Notes: generated by a model not told the origin, from the sequence alone. 64,000 nt of DNA from Colwellia psychrerythraea (GCF_000764185.1 NZ_JQEC01000004.1:62001-126000), one strand, 5' to 3'. Positions 25,208-34,481 are shown, counted from the stretch's first letter. Made by a program: numbers and translations.

Positions 25208-26287
25208 ATGGAAGAAAAGCAATTTTCTCAAGCTGATGCGCAGTACCGCGTTGATCAAATTCATGCATTTCAACAGGAAATGGTTGAGCTGGAAAATGAC
25301 GGTGTCTTATCTATTTCAGCAGAGCAAGCAACTAAGGTTCAGGGGTATCATTATCAGCTACTACAAAAGTTATCTGCTACTTATGACGTGGACACCAGTA
25401 CTCAATCCAAAAAATTAACACTAGGTATGAAAATAGCGTCGCTGTTTGGTGCTTTAGCGATGGCGATAAGTATTTTCTTTTTGTTCTATCAGTTTTGGGG
25501 ATTCATTAGTACTCCAATTCAAGTGAGCATTTTAATTATTTCACCTGTTTCATTATTTTTGTTGTCATTACACCTTTCTCAAAAAGAGAAAAGTTCTTAC
25601 TTCTCCAAAATTGCAGCATTGGTGAGCTTGTCCTGCTTTGTATTAAACCTTTCTATGCTTGGACAAATCTTTAATATTACCCCATCACCGAATGCTTTTG
25701 CTGTCTGGGCTGTTTTTGCTTTCTTACTCGCTTACGCTTGTAATGCTCGATTGTTGCTGTTTTTCGGCATAATGAGTATCAGTAGCTTTATTGCCATGAA
25801 AATTGGTACTTGGGGTGGTATGTATTGGATCAGCTTTGGCGAAAGACCAGAAAATTTTTTCATTCCTAGTCTGATCATATTTATGATGCCTCAATTAGTT
25901 AATCACAAACGCTTTAGTAGCTTTGAAGTTATCTACCGAGTTATGGCAATGATTATGGTATTCCTGCCAATCTTGATATTGTCGAATTGGGGAAAAGTAA
26001 GTTATTTAAGCTGGTCTTCAGATACCGTTGAAGGCTTTTATCAGCTTATTGGTTTTGTACTGTCGGTAACGGCAATTTGGCTAGGTATTAAGCGTCACTG
26101 GAAGGAAGTTACCAATACAGGTAATGTGTTTTTTATCTTATTCCTCTATACAAAACTCTTCGATTGGTGGTGGGATTGGATGCCCAAATATATCTTCTTT
26201 TTCGTCTTAGGTTTATCTGCATTGCTTGCATTAATTGTATTTAAACGAATTCGTTTAAATAACTTAGGCGAAGGAGGCACCTCATGA
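25208..26287 (+). CDS. DUF2157 membrane protein
   Basis: A 359-residue protein with a soluble N-terminal helical part (1-75, with VELENDGVLSISAEQATKVQGYHYQLLQ) and about ten membrane helices, matching the DUF2157 layout. Function unknown; inner-membrane location expected. AAGGAG lies nine bases before the ATG. Its stop overlaps the start of the next gene by four bases (ATGA), so the two are coupled, as is common for DUF2157 genes and a periplasmic partner. Confidence 0.85.
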   Translation: MEEKQFSQADAQYRVDQIHAFQQEMVELENDGVLSISAEQATKVQGYHYQLLQKLSATYDVDTSTQSKKLTLGMKIASLFGALAMAISIFFLFYQFWGFISTPIQVSILIISPVSLFLLSLHLSQKEKSSYFSKIAALVSLSCFVLNLSMLGQIFNITPSPNAFAVWAVFAFLLAYACNARLLLFFGIMSISSFIAMKIGTWGGMYWISFGERPENFFIPSLIIFMMPQLVNHKRFSSFEVIYRVMAMIMVFLPILILSNWGKVSYLSWSSDTVEGFYQLIGFVLSVTAIWLGIKRHWKEVTNTGNVFFILFLYTKLFDWWWDWMPKYIFFFVLGLSALLALIVFKRIRLNNLGEGGTS

Positions 26288-27084
26288 AAAAACACTTATT
26301 AATCGGCTTAACGATTCTTATTGGCACTAATTTAGCTGCTTTAGGTGGGGTTGTTTATAACCAAATGAGCGATGCAACAGCACAATTAACATTGACCGAA
26401 AGAGAGCTTTCTCTACCGTACAATAGTGGTGCCCAAAAAGAAAACTCTGGTATATCACTTTCCATTAATTGGCGAACGCCTACTGGGGAAAACGAAACCT
26501 ATTATCCTTATAACTCAAGAGACGTAAAGTTGACCATAGCTGAATTATTAGCCCTTGGCTTTGCTCAAACTGATATTAAAGACAATTACTGGGTTGAGTC
26601 GCGTGAGCTGTATTGGGCATTTGAATTTGACGGCGCTCTGCATAAAGCAGAAATCATAAAAGCGGAAGATAAATATCAAGCAGCAATAGCGACATATGAA
26701 GAACAACCAAACGACACAAGTAGTCGCAAGAAAAACGAATATAGTGAAAGCTTAGAAAGAGAAAAAACAAATAACAGTCGTTTGTTTTTTATTGAAGCAT
26801 CTGCCGATTATGAGTCATTGGCCGATAAGTTCTCTGGTCAAAAAAATATACTTATTGTTAAAGGTTTAGCTAAGCCTTATTACAACAATGACAAAACGTA
26901 TAGCCTGATGTTAAAGCACTTATCAGTAAGTAATATTATGGTTCCCTTAGAATACTCAGATGCACTGTCTCATTTAAAAAGAGTTGATAGACGGGATATT
27001 ACCCCACCTCGTTATGCTGTTGATATCAGCTGGGGAAGTCGCTTAGAGCCATGGATTACAAATATTAATAAGACTGAAGAGTAA
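26284..27084 (+). CDS. DUF4824-type exported protein
   Basis: A 266-residue protein with one N-terminal hydrophobic segment (5-27, LLIGLTILIGTNLAALGGVVYNQ), then TAQLTLTERELSLPY and ENSGISLSINWRTP, which I associate with DUF4824. The body is polar and probably periplasmic. It starts within the DUF2157 stop codon and likely works with that membrane protein. Function unknown. Confidence 0.72.
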   Translation: MKKHLLIGLTILIGTNLAALGGVVYNQMSDATAQLTLTERELSLPYNSGAQKENSGISLSINWRTPTGENETYYPYNSRDVKLTIAELLALGFAQTDIKDNYWVESRELYWAFEFDGALHKAEIIKAEDKYQAAIATYEEQPNDTSSRKKNEYSESLEREKTNNSRLFFIEASADYESLADKFSGQKNILIVKGLAKPYYNNDKTYSLMLKHLSVSNIMVPLEYSDALSHLKRVDRRDITPPRYAVDISWGSRLEPWITNINKTEE

Positions 27085-27093
27085 TTAGAAATA

Positions 27094-27999
27094 ATGAGTG
27101 AATTAATAAAATGCTCTTGTTGCGACAAGATGTTACCCGCAAACCAAATGGAATTAACTTTTGGTTTGCCAGATGAAATATTCTCCTTATCAAAAAAAGA
27201 CAGGGAAGAAAGAACAGAGGGCTGTACAGACCTTTATACCCTAGACGACAATCGTTTTTTTGTCAGAGGATTATTGCCTTTACCTATTAAAAACCAGAAC
27301 GATTATTGTCTTGGTGCTTGGGCTGAGGTTTCAGAAAAAGATTTCGAAAGAATAGAAGACCTATGGGATGTAGACGTAGGAGCTGATGAACCTCGAATCA
27401 AAGCTACACTTTCGAATAGTATGCCCTATACACTATCTAATGGGCTAACTGAATTAGAAATCCAATTACAAGATAGTAAGTCTCGTCCCTTATTTTATGT
27501 TACTTCCACGAGCTGTACTTTGTATGATGAACAATTAAAAGGGATAACAGCTCACCGAGCTTATGAATATACCACTTATACAAAAAGGGATAAATTTTCG
27601 GTATTTGAGGAAGAGGAACTAGAGTCTTCGTCATGTGACTGCTGTGAGACTGAAATCAAACTTTTCTGTGGACGAGTTGAAAATCAACTTGGTGATGTAG
27701 AAGCTGATTATTGGTTGCGTATTCCAACGGGTCATTCAAATAAATTCACTGTAGCTATTTCTATCTCTAAAAATGATTCACCTCGTGTTGCTGTTTTATA
27801 TGGTGAAAACAATGAAGAAAACCTGACTTATTGGATACAAGATCTCGATAACTCTCCATGGGAAGACTTTGGTGATTATGGTGAAGTGATTTCTCGTGGC
27901 GATGTATTAGCTGATCAATATAAAGCATTTTATTTTGATGTGGTTGATAAAATTTCTGCGAATGACAGTAGACTTAAAGCCCAAATTGGCCGAGCTTAA
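27094..27999 (+). CDS. DUF2199 protein with a second C-terminal Cys-motif domain
   Basis: The first half resembles DUF2199. It opens with KCSCCDKMLP and continues with LTFGLPDEIFSL, DNRFFVRGLLPLPI and YCLGAWAEVSEKDFERI. The second half (about 180-301) begins with another cysteine cluster, SSCDCCETEIKLFCGRV, and resembles nothing I can name. No membrane segment is present. The two CxCC clusters suggest metal binding. It lies 9 bases after the DUF4824 gene. Confidence 0.7.
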   Translation: MSELIKCSCCDKMLPANQMELTFGLPDEIFSLSKKDREERTEGCTDLYTLDDNRFFVRGLLPLPIKNQNDYCLGAWAEVSEKDFERIEDLWDVDVGADEPRIKATLSNSMPYTLSNGLTELEIQLQDSKSRPLFYVTSTSCTLYDEQLKGITAHRAYEYTTYTKRDKFSVFEEEELESSSCDCCETEIKLFCGRVENQLGDVEADYWLRIPTGHSNKFTVAISISKNDSPRVAVLYGENNEENLTYWIQDLDNSPWEDFGDYGEVISRGDVLADQYKAFYFDVVDKISANDSRLKAQIGRA

Positions 28000-28013
28000 T
28001 TGGACTTATAACA

Positions 28014-28517
28014 ATGCCATTTACGCCAATACATATAGGGCCTGGAATCCTACTTAAATCATTACTGCAAAGCAGCTTTAGTTTAATGGTATTTGGTTGG
28101 ACTCAAATTGTTATGGATATCCAACCGCTCATCGTTTTGGTTTCAGGCGAAGGCCACCTTCATGGTTTTACTCATACTTATATTGGCGCAATATTAATTG
28201 CTATTTTTGCCGCATTATCAGGAAAATACTTATCTGAAATCGGCTTGAAGTTACTGAGAATATCCGAAAATAAAAAAAATATTTCAATTGCTTGGTGGAT
28301 TGTGTTTTTAAGTGCATTTATCGGCAGTTTTAGTCATGTTTTACTTGATAGTATTATGCATCCTGATGTCGAACCTTTCTTTCCTTTTACCTTCGACAAC
28401 CCGTTATTAGGTCTGATTTCAGTGACGATGTTACACAAAGTATGTTTATATAGCGGCTTAGTTGGTGCAGCTATGTATTATGGAATAAATTGGCGATTAA
28501 AAGGAAAAGTTAAGTGA
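28014..28517 (+). CDS. Small membrane protein, DUF4184/metal-dependent-hydrolase-like
   Basis: This 167-residue protein starts MPFTPIHIGPGILLK, as do many small membrane proteins annotated as DUF4184 or YdjM-like metal-dependent hydrolases. It has four hydrophobic helices and conserved-looking His residues (HLHGFTHTYIG, SHVLLDSIMHPD) that could bind a metal. Catalysis is unproven for this group. It overlaps the next gene by four bases (GTGA). Confidence 0.65.
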   Translation: MPFTPIHIGPGILLKSLLQSSFSLMVFGWTQIVMDIQPLIVLVSGEGHLHGFTHTYIGAILIAIFAALSGKYLSEIGLKLLRISENKKNISIAWWIVFLSAFIGSFSHVLLDSIMHPDVEPFFPFTFDNPLLGLISVTMLHKVCLYSGLVGAAMYYGINWRLKGKVK

Positions 28518-29668
28518 AAAAAGTAGTTGTCCTTGGCGGATATGGAAACTTTGGTAAACGAATAGTTGAAAACCTTGCAAACATTGAAGGTATTACCATC
28601 TTTGTGGCAGGTAGGAGTTCAGATAAAGCGATATCTTGTATCGATGGCTTGAAAGGTATTTCAGTTGCTAAGCTCGAGCCTTTACTCCTTGATATTATCG
28701 CTGATAATTTTAAAGATCAATTAGCTAGCCTTTCACCTTACCTTGTTATTCATACTAGTGGGCCTTTTCAGAGGCAAGACTACCGTGTGCCAAAAGCGTG
28801 TATTGCATGTGGCGCACATTATATTGATTTAGCAGATGACCGACGGTTTGTCTGTGATATTGCCGAACTAGATAGCCAAGCAAAAGAATGCGGTGTGTTA
28901 GTTGTTAGTGGTGCTAGCTCAGTACCTGGTTTATCTTCAGCGGTTGTCGATCATTATCAAAATCAGTTTAGTGATATAGAGTCGATAAATTTGGCCATAG
29001 CTCCAGGAAATAAGGCTGAACGAGGTTTAGCTACAGTGGCTGCTATCTTGTCTTACACTGGAAAACCGCTGAATGTATTTAAAGACGGTCGTTGGCAAGA
29101 TGTTTATGGTTGGATGGATTCTAAGGTAAATGACTTTGGTGGTTTTGTCGGTAAACGTCACTTGGCTAATGTCGATGTGCCAGATTTAGAGTTGTTCCCT
29201 AAGCGTTACAGTGTATCACAACAAGTTAGCTTTCAGGCTGGCTTAGAGCTGTCGTTATTACATTTTACAATGGTAGCTATGGCTTACCTAGCGAAAATAG
29301 GTCTAGTAACAAATTGGGCCCCTTTATCAAAAGCTATTGTAAGCGCGAGTAATATTTTTCTTCCCCTTGGAACTGACAAAGGAGCTATGGAAGTACTCAT
29401 TTGTGGTAAAGATAACGATGTCAGAGCGAAACAAGTGAAGTGGACCTTGTATGCACCTAAAGGTAACGGCCCTTATATTCCTACGCTTTCAACAATAATT
29501 TTAGCAAGAAAGCTATTGAGTCTTGACGGTAAAAACTCATCATTAGAAACAGGTGCAAAACCTTGTGTAGATTTATTGAAATTAAGTGATTTCACATCGT
29601 ACTTTGATGCGCTGAGCATATTTACTGAGGAAAGTTCGTCTCTTGAAGTACAAGAGGAGGGAATGTAA
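28514..29668 (+). CDS. Saccharopine dehydrogenase-like NAD(P)-binding protein
   Basis: A 384-residue protein starting with GTG inside the previous stop codon. Residues 3-20 (KVVVLGGYGNFGKRIVEN) form a Rossmann nucleotide-binding motif. VIHTSGPFQRQDYRVPKACIACGAHYIDLADDRRFV is typical of the saccharopine dehydrogenase NADP-binding family, as is SGASSVPGLSSAVVDHY. The C-terminal half has a hydrophobic patch and no catalytic signature I can name. It is probably an oxidoreductase or reductase-like protein with an unknown substrate. Confidence 0.8.
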   Translation: MKKVVVLGGYGNFGKRIVENLANIEGITIFVAGRSSDKAISCIDGLKGISVAKLEPLLLDIIADNFKDQLASLSPYLVIHTSGPFQRQDYRVPKACIACGAHYIDLADDRRFVCDIAELDSQAKECGVLVVSGASSVPGLSSAVVDHYQNQFSDIESINLAIAPGNKAERGLATVAAILSYTGKPLNVFKDGRWQDVYGWMDSKVNDFGGFVGKRHLANVDVPDLELFPKRYSVSQQVSFQAGLELSLLHFTMVAMAYLAKIGLVTNWAPLSKAIVSASNIFLPLGTDKGAMEVLICGKDNDVRAKQVKWTLYAPKGNGPYIPTLSTIILARKLLSLDGKNSSLETGAKPCVDLLKLSDFTSYFDALSIFTEESSSLEVQEEGM

Positions 29669-30141
29669 TGGAATATTACCTAGCCTTTAAGTTAGTACAT
29701 ATTCTATCGGCTGTTGTTGTCACAGGTACTGGAGTGGGCATTGCCTTTTTTATGTTTATGGCTAATCGCTCTAACAATGCTCAAGCCATTTATATTACGG
29801 CTAAACACGTAATATTAGCTGATTGGATATTTACTACACCTGCAGTTATTACCCAGATAATTACTGGAATAATACTAATGAACTTACAAGGATATTCATT
29901 CTCATCACCTTGGTTTTATTGGGTGATGGGGCTATTTGTATTCGTTGGCGTATGTTGGTTACCGGTTATAAATATTCAATACAAATTACGTAGCCTAGCC
30001 AACGTTTCTATAGATACTAATGAGGTAACACCTGAATTTAAATCGCTAATGAGAACATGGACCCTGCTAGGTATTCCTGCTTTTCTAGCCATATTAGTTA
30101 TCTTCTGGTTAATGGTTTTTAAACCATTTTCTGTGGCATGA
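29668..30141 (+). CDS. DUF2269-family membrane protein
   Basis: A 157-residue protein with four membrane helices. The opening YYLAFKLVHILSAVVVTGTGVGIAFFMF and later WTLLGIPAFLAILVIFWLMVFKP match the DUF2269 family. The start ATG overlaps the preceding stop (TAATG). A GAGGAGGG purine run lies directly upstream. Function unknown. Confidence 0.8.
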   Translation: MEYYLAFKLVHILSAVVVTGTGVGIAFFMFMANRSNNAQAIYITAKHVILADWIFTTPAVITQIITGIILMNLQGYSFSSPWFYWVMGLFVFVGVCWLPVINIQYKLRSLANVSIDTNEVTPEFKSLMRTWTLLGIPAFLAILVIFWLMVFKPFSVA

Positions 30142-30166
30142 TCTCCAAATACATAGAGGACGAAGT

Positions 30167-30595
30167 GTGAGCATTATTAAGCAAGATAGGTTGATAACAT
30201 CTGCTAAGTATTCGTTAGCTTTTTTATGGATTTTTACAGGGCTAACTTCAACCTTTATCTCCCCTGATATTGGTTATGAAATATTATCTAATGCCAAAGT
30301 CACAGGCTCACTTGCCGATACTGCAGTTTATGCTGGCGGCATGTTAGATATAATATTAGGGCTTTGGTTAATGACCTCATTTAAGACCAAGTTATGTTGT
30401 ATTGTGCAAGTAACAGTAATAGCACTTTATACTTTACTGTTAACTCTTGTCGATGCGAGTTTTTGGTTACATCCTTTTGGCCCGATAACCAAGAATATTC
30501 CGATCATTGTTTTGATTGCTTATGTATATACAAGTGACGCAACTCGAGTTAGTACTATTGCAACTAAAAGCACCACAACTAAAAATTTAAATTAA
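30167..30595 (+). CDS. DoxX-like membrane protein 1
   Basis: A 142-residue, four-helix membrane protein starting at GTG with AGGACGAA before it. ALAFLWIFTGLTSTFI-like and GGMLDIILGLWLM segments are typical of DoxX-like proteins. Relatives support respiratory or redox functions, but this subgroup is uncharacterised. It is part of the run of small membrane genes that ends in a DCC thiol oxidoreductase. Confidence 0.72.
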   Translation: MSIIKQDRLITSAKYSLAFLWIFTGLTSTFISPDIGYEILSNAKVTGSLADTAVYAGGMLDIILGLWLMTSFKTKLCCIVQVTVIALYTLLLTLVDASFWLHPFGPITKNIPIIVLIAYVYTSDATRVSTIATKSTTTKNLN

Positions 30596-30625
30596 AAACT
30601 CACACCAATAATTAAGAGGTTTACC

Positions 30626-31012
30626 TTGTCATCAATACAAATTGCACGATTCATCATTTCCTTTAGTTGGTTATATCACGGCATATTTCCAAAACTTATC
30701 CATATAGCACCATTAGAAAAGTTGATGACGGCTAGTTTGGGTTTGTCAAATGAGCTTTCTTACTTACTGACAAAATCAGCAGGTGTAGGTGAGGTTATTT
30801 TCGGCTTAGCTTTCTTTATTTTATATCGTAATAAAGCCATTGTTTTATTAAATATTATTGGACTCACTGGCCTATTAGCTTTTGTGGCTTTAATGCAGCC
30901 CCAGTTACTTATAGAAGCATTTAATCCCGTTACCACTAACATTGGTTTGATTGGCATTAGTCTGATTTTACTTCTCGAATTAAAAAACGAAATTAAGAAG
31001 GGGAAGGCATGA
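30626..31012 (+). CDS. DoxX-like membrane protein 2
   Basis: A 128-residue membrane protein starting at TTG, with AAGAGG seven bases upstream. IARFIISFSWLYHGIFPKLIHIAPLE and AGVGEVIFGLAFFILYR are DoxX-like signatures, and four helices can be drawn. It is a distant paralogue of its left neighbour, and its stop overlaps the next ATG by four bases. Confidence 0.74.
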   Translation: MSSIQIARFIISFSWLYHGIFPKLIHIAPLEKLMTASLGLSNELSYLLTKSAGVGEVIFGLAFFILYRNKAIVLLNIIGLTGLLAFVALMQPQLLIEAFNPVTTNIGLIGISLILLLELKNEIKKGKA

Positions 31013-31449
31013 CTATTATTAAATATCCACCGAACGTTGGCGAAAATGATTGTGTGATTTTATTTGATGGTGTCTGTAAGCTTTGTAATGTTTGGAGTCA
31101 ATTCATCATTAAGTATGATACACGACAACGCTTTAAACTATGTACCGTACAATCACCTGAGGGGCAGAGCATACTAAAGCATTTTAATATGCCAACTGAC
31201 CATTTTGATACCATGTTATATGTAGAAGGTAAGCAATATTTTGATAAAAGTGATGCCTTTTTAAATGTTGTAAATAAGCTCGGATTTCCATGGCGTTTAT
31301 TATACCTGTTCAAAGTAATTCCTCAGGGGATAAGAAACTGGCTTTATGATCGAATAGCGCTTAATCGATACTCTTTGTTTGGTAAATACGATAGTTGTAT
31401 CTTGCCTAGCAAAGAAAGTGATAATAGGTTTCTGAAGAGCAAAGCTTAA
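31009..31449 (+). CDS. DCC-family thiol-disulfide oxidoreductase (DUF393, YuxK-like)
   Basis: A 146-residue protein with ILFDGVCKLCNVWSQFIIKYD (about 19-39), the DxxCxxC motif of the DCC family, predicted to have a thioredoxin-like fold. QSPEGQSIL and YDRIALNRYSLFGKYDSC follow, as in YuxK-like proteins. The last gene of the tightly packed run, it may supply redox chemistry for the DoxX-like and DUF2269 membrane partners (inference). Confidence 0.85.
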   Translation: MTIIKYPPNVGENDCVILFDGVCKLCNVWSQFIIKYDTRQRFKLCTVQSPEGQSILKHFNMPTDHFDTMLYVEGKQYFDKSDAFLNVVNKLGFPWRLLYLFKVIPQGIRNWLYDRIALNRYSLFGKYDSCILPSKESDNRFLKSKA

Positions 31450-31715
31450 TCAAATCTGCAATTTGTAGTTGCCAAAAAGGAATGAAGAATAAATGGATTT
31501 ATCAATTAACCCCAACATGATGAGCAGTGACGTATGGTATGACTCAAACAGATCACATCATTGTCTCAAAATATGGAACTTTCATTGCATTCGAATGTTG
31601 TGGCTCAGAGCATGGAAGTGCAGTGGTAATCTACTTGCCGACAATTCAATCAATATATATCGAAAAAATTGTTTATTGGCACAACAAATAGAAATTAAGA
31701 TACGGAGATTTAAAA

Positions 31716-32369
31716 ATGCGTAATTACATCATGATAGTCATTTGCTTAATAGCAGTATCCGGCTGTGCCACTATTCCCCCTGAAGCTCCTATGTTATCTA
31801 GTGAGTTAGGGAAAAGAATCTCTGCATTGGAAAGTGCCAATATTACATTATTAAACCGATATTTTGATCAGAAGAGAGTGGAAGTTGATAGGTTTATTCA
31901 AGAAGTTTGGTTGCCAGAGTTTGCAAAACAATTTTTTGAGAAACCTTTCATGGTTAATGCATGGAATACAATTGTTTCTGAAGATAATAAGAAACAGCGG
32001 TTACTGTTTTTGATGAAAACAGGACCAAAATTACAAGAGGCAGTTAATAAAAAGCGTATTGAATTAATTCAGCCTCTTGATGAATTAGAAAGGCTTATTT
32101 CGCGTAATATTAAAGCTGAATATGAACAAGCAAGAAGCATTAACAATAGTATTACTAGCTTTTTACTTTCAGCAGCAGAGGTGACCGAGAATAGAGGTCG
32201 CTATTTGGACATGGTTGGCGGAACTAATGACAAACTTTCAACGCTTATCGATGAAACAGACAGTGCTGTATCGGATTTACTCGCAGAAGCGCTTAAAGCC
32301 GATGATAAAGTTAACTCTGCGAAGAAGTTTGTAAATAAAATTAAAAATATTAAAGAATCAATTAAATAA
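31716..32369 (+). CDS. Putative lipoprotein with helical body
   Basis: A 217-residue protein with a lipoprotein signal (MRNYIMIVICLIAVSGC; lipobox AVSGC, Cys17). The mature part is polar and mostly helical, including ELGKRISALESANITLLNRYFDQKRVEVDRF. No family recognised. TACGGAG lies about 11 bases before the ATG. The next gene starts 10 bases after the stop, so the two form a pair. Confidence 0.7.
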   Translation: MRNYIMIVICLIAVSGCATIPPEAPMLSSELGKRISALESANITLLNRYFDQKRVEVDRFIQEVWLPEFAKQFFEKPFMVNAWNTIVSEDNKKQRLLFLMKTGPKLQEAVNKKRIELIQPLDELERLISRNIKAEYEQARSINNSITSFLLSAAEVTENRGRYLDMVGGTNDKLSTLIDETDSAVSDLLAEALKADDKVNSAKKFVNKIKNIKESIK

Positions 32370-32378
32370 GGGACTTTT

Positions 32379-32654
32379 ATGCCTATTAACTGGGAAAAAT
32401 TTGACAAAAACGTCGATCAAGCTATCACAGAATCGGTTGATACCAAACTAGCATCGCAAATTTCATCCATCACCAGACTAACTGATGATGAAGTGAATGA
32501 ACTATTTCCTGAGCCAGCAGACCTTAAGAAATTAGGTGAATTATTGAAAATAATTAAATCAGCAGAAACGCGAAATAACAAAGTAAATTCAATAGCTAAT
32601 AATTCTGAAGAATTTGCAGGGGTTGTTCTTACGTTATTAACAAAACTTACATAA
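32379..32654 (+). CDS. Small acidic hypothetical protein
   Basis: A 91-residue cytosolic protein starting MPINWEKFDKNVDQAI, with no cysteines, signal or membrane segment and several predicted helices. Co-directional with and 10 bases downstream of the lipoprotein gene. I do not recognise it; partner or regulator roles are guesses. The following 276 bases hold no gene I can support. Confidence 0.55.
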   Translation: MPINWEKFDKNVDQAITESVDTKLASQISSITRLTDDEVNELFPEPADLKKLGELLKIIKSAETRNNKVNSIANNSEEFAGVVLTLLTKLT

Positions 32655-32885
32655 AGGTAGGTGAATAGGACGATTTTAGTAAATGAGAGTAACGAAAGTA
32701 TTCTCATTTCTGAAAACATTATTTACATCAATAAATAGAAGCTCTCTGCATCAAAGATCAGTCATGGATTTCAGCGCTATGTCTATCCCTGAAAATGATC
32801 CCAATCCATTAGCAACGATCTAACTCTATATTGGAATGATCACACATTTGTACAATGAATAATCTCTAACTCTTGCAACATACCA

Positions 32886-32896
32886 AGCGGTCGGTT
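32886..32896. promoter_or_regulatory. Half operator upstream of the TetR gene
   Basis: AGCGGTCGGTT, about 35 bases before the regulator start, repeats the CGGTCGGT core of the two palindromes downstream of the gene. It suggests autoregulation. Confidence 0.4.
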
Positions 32897-32930
32897 ATTA
32901 TTTTAATGTAACAAAATATGAGAAGTACCT

Positions 32931-33521
32931 ATGAGTGATGCAGAATTAACACGCCAAAATATTTTAACCGTGGCAGCCGATGAAATTCATCAGCATGGTT
33001 TTAAAGCAACCAGCTTGTCGATTATTCTCAATCGTTGTGAAATATCAAAAGGGGCTCTTTACCATCATTTTACCAGCAAAATAGAGCTAGGTTATGCTGT
33101 TTTTGAAGAAATATATACGCCAATGTTTCTAGATGTTTGGCAGTCGGCGTTATCAGCGGATGATCCTGTAGAGGGGCTTTGTGAGTTTTTTACCTCAATG
33201 ACAGAGCAAATGTCATGCAGTGAAGTGGTTTGTGGTTGCCCATTAAATAACTTGTGTGAAGAAATGGCTAATGCAGATGAGGGCTTTCGTTTACGTATTT
33301 TATCAATGCAAGAGCAACTAAACCAGTTAATCGTTAATTCGCTAGAGCGAATTCATGTTGATTTACGAACAGGTTTAATACTTAGCCAAGTAGGGTATTT
33401 TATTGTTGCCACACTCAATGGTGCCACCACCTTAAGTAAAAGCTCACGTAATAAAGAACTGTTTCAGCAAGTTATTGCTGAGTTATGTCTTTATATTCGC
33501 GCGTTAAAAGTAGTGGCTTAA
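32931..33521 (+). CDS. TetR-family transcriptional regulator
   Basis: A 196-residue TetR repressor. The helix-turn-helix lies at about 7-52 (RQNILTVAADEIHQHGFKATSLSIILNRCEISKGALYHHFTSKIELGYAVFEE). The C-terminal ligand domain contains a cysteine-rich CSEVVCGCPLNNLCEEMA stretch (about 95-112), seen in AcuR/TetR_C-type regulators. Palindromes with its likely recognition core (CCGNNCGG type) lie right downstream in the promoter region of the MlaC-like gene and once upstream of itself. Confidence 0.9.
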   Translation: MSDAELTRQNILTVAADEIHQHGFKATSLSIILNRCEISKGALYHHFTSKIELGYAVFEEIYTPMFLDVWQSALSADDPVEGLCEFFTSMTEQMSCSEVVCGCPLNNLCEEMANADEGFRLRILSMQEQLNQLIVNSLERIHVDLRTGLILSQVGYFIVATLNGATTLSKSSRNKELFQQVIAELCLYIRALKVVA

Positions 33522-33700
33522 TTGTTATTGAGCCGTTTTATTTCTATTTTTTTACTTGCCTTAATAACTTATCAAATTAATTAAAATTATTTTAATGTCT
33601 ATTTGTAAGTAATACCTCATTGTTTTATAAAGCTTAATCCTACTCTTATATCCATTTACACTTTCGTAAACTTTTTTATTCTTTAAATTATATTTAACAA

Positions 33701-33758
33701 ACCGACCGGTCGGTGATATTCTCTACACATAAACTTACATACCGCTCGGTCGGTATGT
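33701..33758. promoter_or_regulatory. Two TetR-type operators before the MlaC-like gene
   Basis: ACCGACCGGTCGGT (33701-33714) is a perfect 14-bp palindrome. ACATACCG...CGGTATGT (33737-33758) has 8-bp arms around CTCGGT. Both share the CGGTCGGT core and lie 60-120 bases before the MlaC-like start, where repressor binding would block transcription. The rest of the 298-base gap shows nothing else. Confidence 0.75.
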
Positions 33759-33818
33759 TTGGTCAGGTATTTTAATAAATAATTAAATAGATATTTTACA
33801 TTTAAGGATCTCTTTTAC

Positions 33819-34481
33819 ATGCGTTTAATCTTAGCAAAAAGCATTTTGACTTTGGCTTTGTTTTCTCCGTTTATTACTGAAGTATTAGCGGCACCAACGG
33901 TATCCGTATCGGCTAGCTCAGCTTCTTCTTTAGCTTCATCAGAGGTCATTTCACCTTATGTAGTTTTAAAAACTGCGGGCACTAAGCTGTTTTCACGTAT
34001 ATCAGCTAATCAGCAGGCCATTAGTAAATTTCCACATTTAATGCGCGATATTGTTGAAGAAGAGTTAATGCCATCGATAGACTATCGTTATGCTTCGTAT
34101 CGTATTTTAGGCAAACACTTGAAGAAAATATCAAAAGAGCAACGTGCTGACTTTGTTGAAGCCATGCGTCACTATTTGGTAAGAACTTATTCTATTGCTC
34201 TATCAAATTATAAAAACCAACAAGTTATATTTGAGTCTGACAAACCGACTAAAGGCAAAAGAATCATTGGTATTAAAACCCAAATTATTGAGCAAGGTGC
34301 GCCAACCATCAATATAGTTTTTCAAATGCGACAAAATAAAAAAACAAAACAGTGGAAGGCTTTTGATATTACGGTAGAAGGCATTTCATTATTAAGCACT
34401 AAGCAAGCTGAGCTTAATAAAAAAATAGCTAAGCAGGGTATAGATCACGTTACTTTAGAATTAGCGGCTTTAGCTAAGTAG
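33819..34481 (+). CDS. MlaC/Ttg2D-like phospholipid-binding periplasmic protein
   Basis: A 220-residue exported protein with a signal peptide ending near LAAPT (about residue 25). The mature part resembles MlaC/Ttg2D: FPHLMRDIVEEELMPSIDYRYASYRILGKHLKKISKEQRADFVEAMRHYLVRTYSIAL, then QWKAFDITVEGISLL. MlaC carries phospholipid between the outer membrane and an inner-membrane ABC transporter. The other mla genes are not here, so this is an orphan copy under TetR control, perhaps an inducible membrane-damage or solvent response (inference). Confidence 0.83.
   Translation: MRLILAKSILTLALFSPFITEVLAAPTVSVSASSASSLASSEVISPYVVLKTAGTKLFSRISANQQAISKFPHLMRDIVEEELMPSIDYRYASYRILGKHLKKISKEQRADFVEAMRHYLVRTYSIALSNYKNQQVIFESDKPTKGKRIIGIKTQIIEQGAPTINIVFQMRQNKKTKQWKAFDITVEGISLLSTKQAELNKKIAKQGIDHVTLELAALAK

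Noticed and set aside
31493..31723. Two overlapping small frames between the DCC oxidoreductase and lipoprotein genes: 76 codons from 31493 and 50 codons from 31539.
   Set aside because: Neither has a convincing ribosome site that excludes the other, and neither product resembles a known family. The second looks slightly more protein-like (TQTDHIIVSKYGTFIAFECC), but that is not enough to call a gene.
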